This document shows, piece after piece, positions 18,615 to 26,662 of a DNA stretch of 64,000 nucleotides. The notes below the pieces were generated by a model. That model did not search any database, was not told the origin of the DNA, and was given only the letters and a program-made list of their open reading frames with translations. The first letter of the stretch is position 1; every line of letters begins with the position of its first letter. The translations under genes were made by a program, and so were the position numbers. Origin of the DNA: an uncultured Roseobacter sp. (GTDB lineage: Bacteria > Pseudomonadota > Alphaproteobacteria > Rhodobacterales > Rhodobacteraceae); the NCBI RefSeq assembly GCF_947499265.1, contig NZ_CANMNK010000006.1:124001-188000 (forward strand). Direction: 5' to 3'.

Positions 18615-19162
18615 GTGACCACCGCTGACTGGGCAATTACTATCTCGTTGGCATCGCTAGCTCTTTCCATTGCTGGTTTTATTTGGAATGTTTGGTCTAA
18701 GTTATCTATCCGAAAGCCCGGCTAAGGGTTGGCATCTCAAACAGAATTGCTTTTGGCGAAGGATGGGACCACAACCCGGAAAGCATTTGCTTGAGCGTGA
18801 TAGACCATGGTCCCGGTGAAGTAACCTTGGACAACACTGTTGCGCGTCCTCGGCGGCGCTGGCTGGGACTTAGAAAGCCCCGCACCTATGCAATGCTGAA
18901 CCCATCTAGCAACTGGCCATATAGTGGGACCTCAGAAGGGCCATTTAGCGGTGGGCTTCCTAAGACCATAAAGTTGGTTGAGACTTTCTACGCCCACTTC
19001 CCTCGCTCTCGGCGATGGTTTGATGAAGCAAGACTGGTTCGATTTGGCTTTACGGACAACTTCGGGCGCATTCACTGGGCACCTCGAAAGCAATGCAAAA
19101 AGATAAGAGAACAACTATTGTGTGATGCTTCCCTTGAGAGGTTTAACAAAAGCAGAGAGTAG
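18615..19162 (+). pseudogene. Frameshifted N-terminally anchored membrane protein, unknown family
   Basis: GTG 18615 opens a 36-codon frame containing one hydrophobic helix (ADWAITISLASLALSIAGF) and stops at 18723-18725 just after IRKPG. In another frame the sequence continues without stops as RLRVGISNRIAFGEGWDHNP and on to 19162, about 145 further residues. Joined at the CCCGG near 18718, the two give one protein of about 181 residues with an N-terminal anchor and a soluble domain. A one-base indel is the simplest explanation. The product is not recognised; similar small anchored proteins occur in phages and islands. A programmed shift is not supported by any slippery site. Confidence 0.6.
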
Positions 19163-19368
19163 CTCCTCTTGGGCGCTCCGCTAAGGAATTCGCTGCGGTA
19201 ATTGGTGAAGAACTGATCGAAGTGAAAAAGAAGTTGGCCACGGCTGCATCGAACTTATCCAACAAACTTATGAAACACGTCAAAGCCGAAAATGAGGGAA
19301 ACAGAAAGATTACAGTCGACTGCCTGTGCCATAAGCTACTGGATAAGTTACCTGACGTAGGTGCCTAA
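19147..19368 (+). pseudogene. Open fragment without a start codon in the tRNA-Ser relic zone
   Basis: This frame stays open for about 73 codons, ends at TAA 19366-19368 and has protein-like composition (KEFAAVIGEELIEVKKKLA and on). It has no start codon or ribosome site before an internal ATG. It may be the end of the upstream broken gene after a second shift, or a separate truncated gene. Not recognised. Confidence 0.3.
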
Positions 19369-19745
19369 GAACGGTGTGTGTCGGCCTGATCATCAGCAAC
19401 GCCTAGCGCTTCCCCCCACCGTTTGAAACGCTTTCCATATGTGTCAGACGCATTTCCCATGCTCGCTAGTTTGTGGAATAGGAGGTTTTGACCTGCCTTA
19501 CCTTTCACTCTCTCTCGGACCATCGACACAAGGGAACTATGAACGGGCACTCTACGGGCCGCTGAGGGGTTCTTACCTTGCTGTAAATTGAAGGTGAGTT
19601 GATCACCATTCTCCTCAACCTCTTCGGCCCACAATATCACGATTTCTGCCTGTCTCATCCCAGACAACAAGGCCACCTTGAACACGTCCTTCATGACGCT
19701 TTGCGGTCTCCCACATATAGCTTCCACTCCGATCACGACACCCAC
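19365..19745 (-). pseudogene. Tyrosine recombinase/integrase C-terminal fragment
   Basis: The 126-codon frame carries the first catalytic arginine region of tyrosine recombinases (LLSGMRQAEIVILW) and the following beta-hairpin with KTK-like contacts (QGKNPSAARRVPVHSSLV). It stops at DTHRS, exactly where the HxxR box should begin, so the second arginine, the histidines and the nucleophilic tyrosine are gone. The N-terminal DNA-binding part is missing too. It points towards the tRNA-Ser gene and is the decayed integrase of an element that used that site. Confidence 0.75.
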
Positions 19746-19765
19746 ATCAGGCTCAGCATTAATTT

Positions 19766-19797
19766 TAGTATTTGGTATTCCAAAATATCAAATACTA
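19766..19797. promoter_or_regulatory. GntR/FCD-type operator upstream of the sugar-acid operon
   Basis: TAGTATTTGGTAT, six bases, then ATATCAAATACTA form a 32-bp inverted repeat matching at 12 of 13 positions. Embedded at 19772-19783 is TTGGTATTCCAA, one base from the TTGGTATACCAA consensus known for UxuR/ExuR-type GntR regulators. It lies about 55 bp before the tctC start. The likely ligand-responsive partner is the FCD-type GntR protein encoded at 24908 in the same operon. Confidence 0.6.
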
Positions 19798-19850
19798 GTT
19801 TACAAGAATCGAGGGTGCGATAACTGCGCACCGTCAAGGGAGGAAAACCA

Positions 19851-20795
19851 ATGAAGATAATGTTCGCCATTGCTGCGGTGGCTGCCATAGTTGGCGGTGA
19901 CCTTGTCGCTGAAGGCTACCCATCCAAAACCATCGAGGTCATCACCCATGCCGGTAACGGCGGCGGCACCGATGTGACCACGCGCATGATGATGATCCGC
20001 GCGCGGCGCGAGCTGGGAACCGACATGGTTGTGGTCAACAAGCGCGGTGGCGGTGGGGCCTCGGCGATGGATTACTACCTGACCCAAGAGGCTGACGGGC
20101 ACAGCATTTTGACCTTCACCATCGGTCACTCGGCCACGGTTGCCTTGGGCAAGACCGATATGACCTTGGAAGATGTGCGGCCCATTGCGCGCGGCACCGA
20201 TGATCCGCAGATCCTGATGACCCGTTGCGGTGTTTATGAGAGCGCCGAGGCCTTCGTTGCGGCGCAGAAAGACACTCCGCTGACCTATGGCACCACGCAT
20301 CTGGGCGGTATCGATGATGTATCGGCCTTTATGTTTGCGCGCCGTGGCGAGTTGGCGACGCCCAAGATCGTGCCCTTTGAAGGCGGCGGCGAACTGGCCA
20401 CGCAATTGGTGGCGGGCGCAGTTGATGTGGCGGTTCTGAACCTGGCCGAAGCCGGATCGCAGATCGACGCGGGCGATATCTGTCCGATCGTCGTACTTGC
20501 TCCGGAGCGGATGAGCGGGTTACCGGATGTCTCGACCGCGCAGGAGCTGGGCATTGATGCAAATTTCTCCACCGTGCGCGGCTTTGTGGTGCATAAGGGC
20601 ACGCCAGATGATGTGGCGGCCAAGATCGAAGAGGCGCTGCTGAACGCCATGGGACACACCGTCTACCAGGGTTTCCTGACCTCGGTGGGGCTGGACGCAA
20701 GTTCGGTGGCAGGTGCTGACGTCTGGGGCAATCAGCTGGCCTCAATGCAGTCGGACATGGATGCTGCGCTGCGTGAATTGGGCTTTATCGAATAA
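19851..20795 (+). CDS. tctC: TTT transporter substrate-binding protein (TctC), system 1
   Basis: The product is a 314-residue periplasmic binding protein of the Bug/TctC family, with an N-terminal signal and the family opening YPSKTIEVITHAGNGGGTD. These proteins bind carboxylates such as tricarboxylates, uronates or aromatic acids and hand them to TctAB. GGGAGG precedes the ATG. It is the first gene after the 32-bp operator and is followed by a strong hairpin before tctB. The neighbours suggest a sugar acid as ligand. Confidence 0.88.
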   Translation: MKIMFAIAAVAAIVGGDLVAEGYPSKTIEVITHAGNGGGTDVTTRMMMIRARRELGTDMVVVNKRGGGGASAMDYYLTQEADGHSILTFTIGHSATVALGKTDMTLEDVRPIARGTDDPQILMTRCGVYESAEAFVAAQKDTPLTYGTTHLGGIDDVSAFMFARRGELATPKIVPFEGGGELATQLVAGAVDVAVLNLAEAGSQIDAGDICPIVVLAPERMSGLPDVSTAQELGIDANFSTVRGFVVHKGTPDDVAAKIEEALLNAMGHTVYQGFLTSVGLDASSVAGADVWGNQLASMQSDMDAALRELGFIE

Positions 20796-20808
20796 AGCCC
20801 ATCTCCCC

Positions 20809-20838
20809 GGGGTCGGCCCCTTCGAGAGGGCTGACCCC
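20809..20838 (+). terminator. Intra-operon stem-loop after tctC (system 1)
   Basis: GGGGTCGGCCC and GGGCTGACCCC form an 11-bp stem with one G-U pair and an 8-base loop, 14 bp after the tctC stop and with no T run. It probably stabilises the tctC transcript or lowers read-through into tctBA, making the binding protein more abundant than the permease. Confidence 0.5.
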
Positions 20839-20873
20839 ACCTATGCTTCTTTAACCTGTTTGGGGACGACAAG

Positions 20874-21314
20874 ATGACGCGTTACGCGGTTCCGTGCGGC
20901 ATAATCGTCTTTTGCCTGCTGGCCTATTGGCTCAGCACGCAATTCGACCGGGTGCCCCCCATCCTGTTGCGCGGCATGCAGCCTGCGGACTTCCCGCAGA
21001 TGGTGATGTTGCTGATCATGGCCCTGGCGGTGCTGGTGGTGGTTTTTGACAAGCCCATTGCGCATGATCCGATCCCGCCGACTGTGTGGATCAGCCTGGG
21101 GTTGTTTGTCGTCTTCGTTCTGGCGGCGCAGGTGGATCTGTTTCTGGGCCTCGGCGTCTTTGCGGGCGCGCTGGCCTGGGTCTGGGGCGAACGGCGGGCC
21201 TGGGCCATTGCGCTGGTGGCTGTGCTCAGCCCGGCGTTGATCTTTTTACTCTTTGATCAGGTGTTCAGCATCCGCTTTCCGCGCGGTCTGCTCACCAGTC
21301 TTTGGTACGGGTGA
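20874..21314 (+). CDS. tctB: TTT transporter small membrane subunit (TctB), system 1
   Basis: The product has 146 residues and four hydrophobic segments, the size and layout of TctB, the small inner-membrane partner of TctA. The sequence is poorly conserved in this family, so the call rests on size, topology and position between tctC and tctA. Its stop lies a few bases before the tctA ATG. Confidence 0.82.
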   Translation: MTRYAVPCGIIVFCLLAYWLSTQFDRVPPILLRGMQPADFPQMVMLLIMALAVLVVVFDKPIAHDPIPPTVWISLGLFVVFVLAAQVDLFLGLGVFAGALAWVWGERRAWAIALVAVLSPALIFLLFDQVFSIRFPRGLLTSLWYG

Positions 21315-21319
21315 CACGA

Positions 21320-22819
21320 ATGGAACCGTTGATTGCTGGCCTTGTTGCGCTGATGGACCCGAACCTGCTGGTGCTGCTGTTCGCGGCAACTTTGGGCGGG
21401 GTGATCATCGGTGCGCTGCCGGGGCTGAACGCCACCACGGGGGCTGCCCTGCTGTTACCCTTTACCATCACAATGGACCCTATCCCGGCGATTGCGATCC
21501 TGACGACGATATACTGTGCGGCCACCTTCGCGGGCGCAATCACGGCGATCCTGATCAACACGCCCGGGACCTCGGCCAGCGCCACGACCTGTCTGGATGG
21601 GTATCCGCTGGCGCAGCGGGGCGAGGCCGGGCGCGCCCTGGGCATGGCCACGATTTCCTCCACCATTGGAGGCATCATCTCGGTCATCTGCCTGATGCTG
21701 GCAGCACCCTTGATGGCCCGCATGGCCTATAACTTCGCGCCACCGGAATATTTCGCACTCACGGTCTTTGGCATTTCGATGCTGGCCACCATCGGTGACG
21801 GTACGCCGTTGAAGAACATCATCGCGGGCGCCTTTGGTGTGCTGCTGGCGACGGTGGGCAAGGACCTTCTGACCACGGTCGAACGCTTCACCTTCGGGTT
21901 CAATGAGCTCTCTGAAGGGATTGGGTTTGTGCCGGTGATGATCGGCATCTTTGGCATCTCCGAGCTTTTGGTCCAGGCTGAACGTTTGAGCGTTGAGCGG
22001 CGGCAGGTGTTTATGAAAACCATCAAACTGCCGTCGCGCGCGGATTATGCAAGGGTGTGGAAAACCATCCTGCGCAGCTCCGGCATTGGCACCTTTATCG
22101 GCATCCTGCCCGCAGAAGGGGCCACCGTGGCCTCAATGATCGGCTACAATGAGGCGCGCCGCTGGTCCAAAACGCCGGAAGAGTTCGGCAAGGGTTCTGT
22201 CGAAGGCATCGCCGGGTCCGAGGCTGCGAACAACTCCGCCACGGGCGGGGCCATGGTGCCGACGCTGGCGCTCGGCATCCCCGGCAGCCCGACAGCGGCA
22301 GTTATTCTGGCGGGGCTGATGGTGCATGGGTTGCAGCCGGGCCCTACCATGTTCACCGAACAGGCCGAATTCGCCTATGCGATCTTCTGGTCGATGCTCT
22401 TGGTCAATGTCATGTTCATTTTCGTGGGACTGTTCGGGGCCAAGATTTTTGCCCGCGTCACCTTTGTACCGGTGCAAATCCTCTGGCCCATCGTGTTCAC
22501 CTTTTCGATTGTGGGGGCCTATGCGCTGGATCAGTCGATGCTGGACGTCTACATCGCTATCGGCGCTGGCGTGATCGGCTACTTCATGCGCCGTTTCGGC
22601 TATTCGGTTGTGCCGCTTGCCATCGGGTTGATCCTGGGCGGCATGCTCGAAAAACGCCTGGGTCAATCGCTGATCATGCTCGACGATCAATGGTGGCTGA
22701 TGTTCACCCGCCCCCTGACGCTTTTGTTTTTTGTGCTCACCATTCTCGCGCTGTTCGGGCCGCTGTTCTGGCGCCGGCTGTTCAACCAGCGTGACCCTAT
22801 GGTTTCCACCGGAGAGTAA
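21320..22819 (+). CDS. tctA: TTT transporter large permease (TctA), system 1
   Basis: The product has 499 residues and about twelve transmembrane helices. The TctA signature GALPGLNATTGAALLLPFT is near the N-terminus and the second repeat contains GILPAEGATVASMIGYNEA with GIPGSPTAAVIL. TctA carries the substrate across the inner membrane, driven by an ion gradient. ATG 21320 is preferred; a GTG at 21311 overlapping the tctB stop is an alternative. The dehydratase gene follows three bases after the stop. Confidence 0.92.
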   Translation: MEPLIAGLVALMDPNLLVLLFAATLGGVIIGALPGLNATTGAALLLPFTITMDPIPAIAILTTIYCAATFAGAITAILINTPGTSASATTCLDGYPLAQRGEAGRALGMATISSTIGGIISVICLMLAAPLMARMAYNFAPPEYFALTVFGISMLATIGDGTPLKNIIAGAFGVLLATVGKDLLTTVERFTFGFNELSEGIGFVPVMIGIFGISELLVQAERLSVERRQVFMKTIKLPSRADYARVWKTILRSSGIGTFIGILPAEGATVASMIGYNEARRWSKTPEEFGKGSVEGIAGSEAANNSATGGAMVPTLALGIPGSPTAAVILAGLMVHGLQPGPTMFTEQAEFAYAIFWSMLLVNVMFIFVGLFGAKIFARVTFVPVQILWPIVFTFSIVGAYALDQSMLDVYIAIGAGVIGYFMRRFGYSVVPLAIGLILGGMLEKRLGQSLIMLDDQWWLMFTRPLTLLFFVLTILALFGPLFWRRLFNQRDPMVSTGE

Positions 22820-22822
22820 CTC

Positions 22823-23998
22823 ATGACCAAGATCAAATCTATTCGTACCCGCGTTTGGAACTGGACCGGCCCGACCGTCCCGCCCCAGGGAAATTTTTGC
22901 ACCAATGCCTCCGATGCGCTGTGGATGAAGGGCGATGCGATGGCGTCCTTCCGGTTTCACCAGTGGCTGACCTGCGAGGTGGAGGCTGAGGATGGCACCA
23001 TCGGCATCGGCAACGCCGCCCTTGCCCCCACGGTGGTCAAACAGGCGATTGATGACTGGTACGCGCCGCTGGTGATCGGCGAGGACCCATTCGATTATGC
23101 CTACATCTGGGAAAAGATGTACCGCCGCACCCATGCCTGGGGTCGCAAGGGCATCGGCATGACGGCGATCTCGGCCATCGACATTGCGATCTGGGATCTG
23201 ATGGGCAAGCTGGTGGGCAAGCCGGTGTTCAAACTGCTGGGCGGGCGCACCAAAGAGAAAATCCCGGTCTATTACTCCAAGCTTTACGCAGCGGATATTC
23301 CGACGATGCAGGCCGAGGCAGTAGAAGCGCAAAAGCATGGCTATCAGGCTTATAAATCGCGCTTTGGCTTTGGCCCAAAGGACGGCATGCAGGGGATGCG
23401 CGAGAATCTCAAGCGCGTCGAAGCCCTGCGCGAGGTGCTGGGCTATGACGTCGATCTCATGCTCGAATGCTACATGGGCTGGAACCTTGATTACGCCAAG
23501 CGGATGCTGCCGAAGTTGGCGAAATATGAACCGCGCTGGCTCGAAGAACCGGTGATCGCCGACGATGTGGCGGGCTACGCCGAGCTCAACGCCATGGGCA
23601 TCGTTCCGATTTCGGGTGGGGAGCATGAGTTCAGTGTGATGGGCTGCAATGACCTGATCCAGAAAAAGGCCGTGAGCATTCTGCAATACGACACCAACCG
23701 CGTCGGCGGCATTACGGCTGCGCAAAAGATCAACGCCATTGCCGAGGCCGCGCAAATCCCGGTGATCCCCCATGCGGGGCAGATGCACAACTATCACCTG
23801 ACCATGGCCAATACCAACTGCCCGATCAGCGAATATTTCCCGGTTTTCGATGTCGAGGTGGGCAATGAGCTCTTCTACTACATCTTCGACGGCGACGCAG
23901 AGGCGGTGGAGGGCTATCTGCAGCTCGATGATGAGACGCCGGGCCTCGGCATCTCTATCACCGACAAACACCTCAAACATTTCGAGATCACAGAATGA
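22823..23998 (+). CDS. Enolase-superfamily aldonate dehydratase (rhamnonate dehydratase-like)
   Basis: The product has 391 residues of the mandelate racemase/muconate lactonizing subgroup. Metal ligands are seen at E215 (LMLECYMGW), E241 (WLEEP) and E267 (SGGEHEF), and the catalytic histidine at H317 (IPHAGQMHN). The GEHE and PHAGQMHN arrangement is that of L-rhamnonate dehydratases, so the likely reaction is removal of water from an aldonate to give a 2-keto-3-deoxy acid. The next genes can carry such a product to 2-oxoglutarate, so a pentonate or a 6-deoxyhexonate is possible. The exact sugar is not decided by sequence. Confidence 0.85.
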   Translation: MTKIKSIRTRVWNWTGPTVPPQGNFCTNASDALWMKGDAMASFRFHQWLTCEVEAEDGTIGIGNAALAPTVVKQAIDDWYAPLVIGEDPFDYAYIWEKMYRRTHAWGRKGIGMTAISAIDIAIWDLMGKLVGKPVFKLLGGRTKEKIPVYYSKLYAADIPTMQAEAVEAQKHGYQAYKSRFGFGPKDGMQGMRENLKRVEALREVLGYDVDLMLECYMGWNLDYAKRMLPKLAKYEPRWLEEPVIADDVAGYAELNAMGIVPISGGEHEFSVMGCNDLIQKKAVSILQYDTNRVGGITAAQKINAIAEAAQIPVIPHAGQMHNYHLTMANTNCPISEYFPVFDVEVGNELFYYIFDGDAEAVEGYLQLDDETPGLGISITDKHLKHFEITE

Positions 23999-24906
23999 GC
24001 AAATACACCGGCATATGGCCCGTCGCCCCTACGCCCTTCAACGACGATGGTACGCTGGACTTGAAGGGCATGAAGCGGGTACTCGATTGCCTGATCGATC
24101 AGGGGGCAGACGGGATTTGCATACTTGCGAATTTCTCTGAACAGTTCCTGATCTCGGACGCAGAACGCGAGACCCTCGCGCGGTTGAGTGTCGAACATAT
24201 CTCAGGTCGGGTGCCGGTGATTGTCACGATCAGCCACTACGCGACCCAGATTGCCGTAGAGCGCGCGCAGTTCGCCAAAGACCTTGGTGCCGACATCGTG
24301 ATGATGATGCCGCCCTATCATGGCGCGCTACTGAAAGGTACGCCGGAGCAGAGTTTTGAGCAGTTCGCGGTCGTGGGGGAGGTGGGCATTCCGATCATGG
24401 TACAGGATGCGCCGCTGTCGGGTGTTGATCTGCCGGTGCCGCTGCTGGTGCGGATGGCGCGTGAGATCGAGGCGGTGAAACTCTTCAAGATCGAATCCCC
24501 GCGGGCCGCCAACAAGATCCGTGCGCTGATTGAGCAGGGCGGGGAGGCCATTGAAGCGCCGTTTGACGGCGAGGAAGCGATCACGCTGCTGGCCGATCTC
24601 GATGCGGGGGCCACCGGCTCCATGACCAGCGGCATGATCGTCGATCAGATCAAGCCGGTGATCACCAAACACCATGCGGGCGATGTGGCGGGTGCGACCG
24701 AGGCTTACGGCCGGGTCGCCATGGCCATCAACCACGAAAACCGGCAATGTGGCTGGCAATCCTGCAAGGCCGCGATGGTCGAGGGTGGGGTGATCAGTTC
24801 CGAGTTCTGCCGTCACCCGATCCCGCCCCTTCACCCGGCGATCCGCTCCCGGTTGATTGAGCTTCTGCGGCCTCTGGAGCCACTGGTCCTAAGATGGGGA
24901 AGATAA
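23995..24906 (+). CDS. DapA/NAL-family keto-deoxy-acid dehydratase or aldolase
   Basis: The product has 303 residues with a DapA-type TIM barrel. The Schiff-base lysine is probably K165 in LFKIES. The overall pattern is closest to L-2-keto-3-deoxyarabonate dehydratases, which convert 2-keto-3-deoxy-pentonate to 2-oxoglutarate semialdehyde; a downstream semialdehyde dehydrogenase fits this. Odd point: where relatives carry the catalytic tyrosine (QDYP), this protein reads QDAP with A139. It could still be active with another general acid, or it could be an aldolase. The start overlaps the dehydratase stop as ATGA. Confidence 0.8.
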   Translation: MSKYTGIWPVAPTPFNDDGTLDLKGMKRVLDCLIDQGADGICILANFSEQFLISDAERETLARLSVEHISGRVPVIVTISHYATQIAVERAQFAKDLGADIVMMMPPYHGALLKGTPEQSFEQFAVVGEVGIPIMVQDAPLSGVDLPVPLLVRMAREIEAVKLFKIESPRAANKIRALIEQGGEAIEAPFDGEEAITLLADLDAGATGSMTSGMIVDQIKPVITKHHAGDVAGATEAYGRVAMAINHENRQCGWQSCKAAMVEGGVISSEFCRHPIPPLHPAIRSRLIELLRPLEPLVLRWGR

Positions 24907-24907
24907 G

Positions 24908-25621
24908 ATGAGTGAGAGCGCCTGGACAAACGAACTGCGCGAATTTGTTGAGCTGAAACCACGGCAGTCTCTGGCGATGGAGGCAGCTGACAACCTGCGC
25001 GAATTCATCATGCTGGGCAGGCTGGCGCCGGGGATGCCGGTGCGCGAACGGGACCTGGCCGAGGCCTTTGGCATCAGCCGCACCCCCCTGAAAGAGGCCC
25101 TGCGCATTCTCGAAGCTGAAGGGTTGATTGTCTACGGACCCACTCGTCGCCCCCGCGTGGCCGACCCGTCGCTGGATGAAATCAACGACTGGCTGCGGGT
25201 GCAGGGGGCGCTGGAGGCGTTGGCGGGAGAGTTGGCCTGCGCAGAGGCGACCGACGCGCAACTGGCCAGGATCGCGGAGATCAACACCTCGATCAAAGAG
25301 GCGCGGGACACGGACGGGCAACTGGAGGCGTTCCGAATGGATATGCGGTTCCACGAGGCCATCGTCGCCGCCTCTGGCAATGAGGCCTTGGCTGAAACCC
25401 ACGCGACCTACAATGCGCGTCTGTGGCGGGTGCGGTTTTTGTCCTCGCAACGGGTGGCCAGCCGCGAAGCGACGCGGAACGAACACCTGGAAATTGTCGA
25501 AGCGCTCACCGCCCGCGACGCCACTGCCGCGCGCAAGGCGCTGAAGAACCACCTGCGCACGGCGGAGACCAACATCGCCGCCGCAGTTGCCGAGATTGAA
25601 ACCGCCAAGGAGACCGATTGA
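24908..25621 (+). CDS. GntR-family regulator with FCD domain
   Basis: The product has 237 residues. A winged helix-turn-helix (about 20-85, with ERDLAEAFGISRTPLKEALRILEAEG) is joined to an all-helical FCD ligand-binding domain. That domain has the metal-site pattern DMRFHEAI, then HATYN and NEHLEIV. FCD regulators respond to sugar acids and organic acids and usually repress. The gene lies inside the operon, so it would control its own expression, most plausibly through the palindrome at 19766-19797. Confidence 0.88.
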   Translation: MSESAWTNELREFVELKPRQSLAMEAADNLREFIMLGRLAPGMPVRERDLAEAFGISRTPLKEALRILEAEGLIVYGPTRRPRVADPSLDEINDWLRVQGALEALAGELACAEATDAQLARIAEINTSIKEARDTDGQLEAFRMDMRFHEAIVAASGNEALAETHATYNARLWRVRFLSSQRVASREATRNEHLEIVEALTARDATAARKALKNHLRTAETNIAAAVAEIETAKETD

Positions 25622-26622
25622 TGCGTCCCAGACTTGCCATTGTCCCCGGTGATCCCTCCGGCATCGGACCAGAACTGATCGCGAAGCTCTTGCAGGAAGA
25701 CGGCGTATGTGTCGCTGCCAATATCCTGCTGGTTGGTGACGCGCATCTGTGGCAACGCGGCGCCGAGCAGGCCGGGGTCGAGGTGCCGCTGAACACGGTT
25801 GACGAAGCGGATGTCGCTGCGTTCGAAGGTCTGGCGCACTTGCACCTTGCGACCATCGCGCCCGGTGACGTGAAAGTCGCTGAGGTGACCGTTGCGGGCG
25901 GCACCACATCGCTGCGCTGTCTGGACAAGGCGCTTGACCTGGCGCAGGCGGGCCATGTGGATGGCGTGCTCTTTGCGCCCTTCAACAAGGCCGCGATGAC
26001 CTCCGCCGGGCTCAATGCCGAGGATGAGCACCGCTACATGGCGCGCTATCTGGGCTTCGAAGGGTATCATTCCGAAATCAACGTGCTTGATGAGCTGATG
26101 ACCACCCGCGTCACGAGCCATATCGGCTTGAAGGATGTCGCGGCGAACATCGATGGCCCCGGCATTATGCGCGCGGTCGCGTTGGCTCATGACACGCTGG
26201 CCCGGTCCGGCAAGACGCGGCCCCATGTGGCGGTCGCAGCGCTGAACCCGCATGCGGGTGACAACGGCAAGTTCGGGCGCGAGGAGATCGATGTGATCGA
26301 ACCCGTCGTTAAGGCCTGCCAGGACAAGCAGATGAATGTGACCGGCCCCTGGCCTTCGGACACCGTGTTCCTCAAGGCCAAGCGGGGCGAGGTTGATGCC
26401 GTGGTGACCATGTATCACGACCAGGGTCAGATCGCGATCAAGCTGATGGGGTTCGACCGGGGCGTGACCGTGGCGGGTGGCCTGCCGATCCCGGTGGCAA
26501 CCCCTGCCCATGGCACGGCCTTCGACATTGCGGGCAAGGGCATCGCCAATGTGAGCGCGACCCGACAGGCTTTTGAATTGCTTTTGCGCATGGCTGAAAA
26601 CGCAAGGAACGCGGCGGCGTGA
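25621..26622 (+). CDS. PdxA-family NAD-dependent dehydrogenase
   Basis: The product has 333 residues of the PdxA family, with the opening IVPGDPSGIGPELIAKLL and the C-terminal MYHDQGQIAIK metal/substrate motif. True PdxA acts in pyridoxal phosphate synthesis; catabolic PdxA2 paralogues next to GntR and transporter genes oxidise phosphorylated four-carbon acids such as 4-phospho-threonate or -erythronate. No kinase gene is nearby, so its substrate is unclear. It starts at ATG 25621, overlapping the GntR stop as TGATG. A housekeeping role is unlikely in this context. Confidence 0.8.
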   Translation: MRPRLAIVPGDPSGIGPELIAKLLQEDGVCVAANILLVGDAHLWQRGAEQAGVEVPLNTVDEADVAAFEGLAHLHLATIAPGDVKVAEVTVAGGTTSLRCLDKALDLAQAGHVDGVLFAPFNKAAMTSAGLNAEDEHRYMARYLGFEGYHSEINVLDELMTTRVTSHIGLKDVAANIDGPGIMRAVALAHDTLARSGKTRPHVAVAALNPHAGDNGKFGREEIDVIEPVVKACQDKQMNVTGPWPSDTVFLKAKRGEVDAVVTMYHDQGQIAIKLMGFDRGVTVAGGLPIPVATPAHGTAFDIAGKGIANVSATRQAFELLLRMAENARNAAA

Positions 26623-26662
26623 TGCCGTTCGAACTACACATCGGATAACGGGATACCCCAAG

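Noticed and set aside
18615-19162. Programmed frameshift joining the two parts of the tRNA-Ser-proximal gene
   Set aside because: No slippery heptamer, no stimulating structure, and the surroundings are decayed, so a plain indel is simpler.
22133-23980. 615-codon minus-strand frame opposite tctA and the dehydratase gene
   Set aside because: Antisense shadow of two well-supported genes; no start signal or domain.
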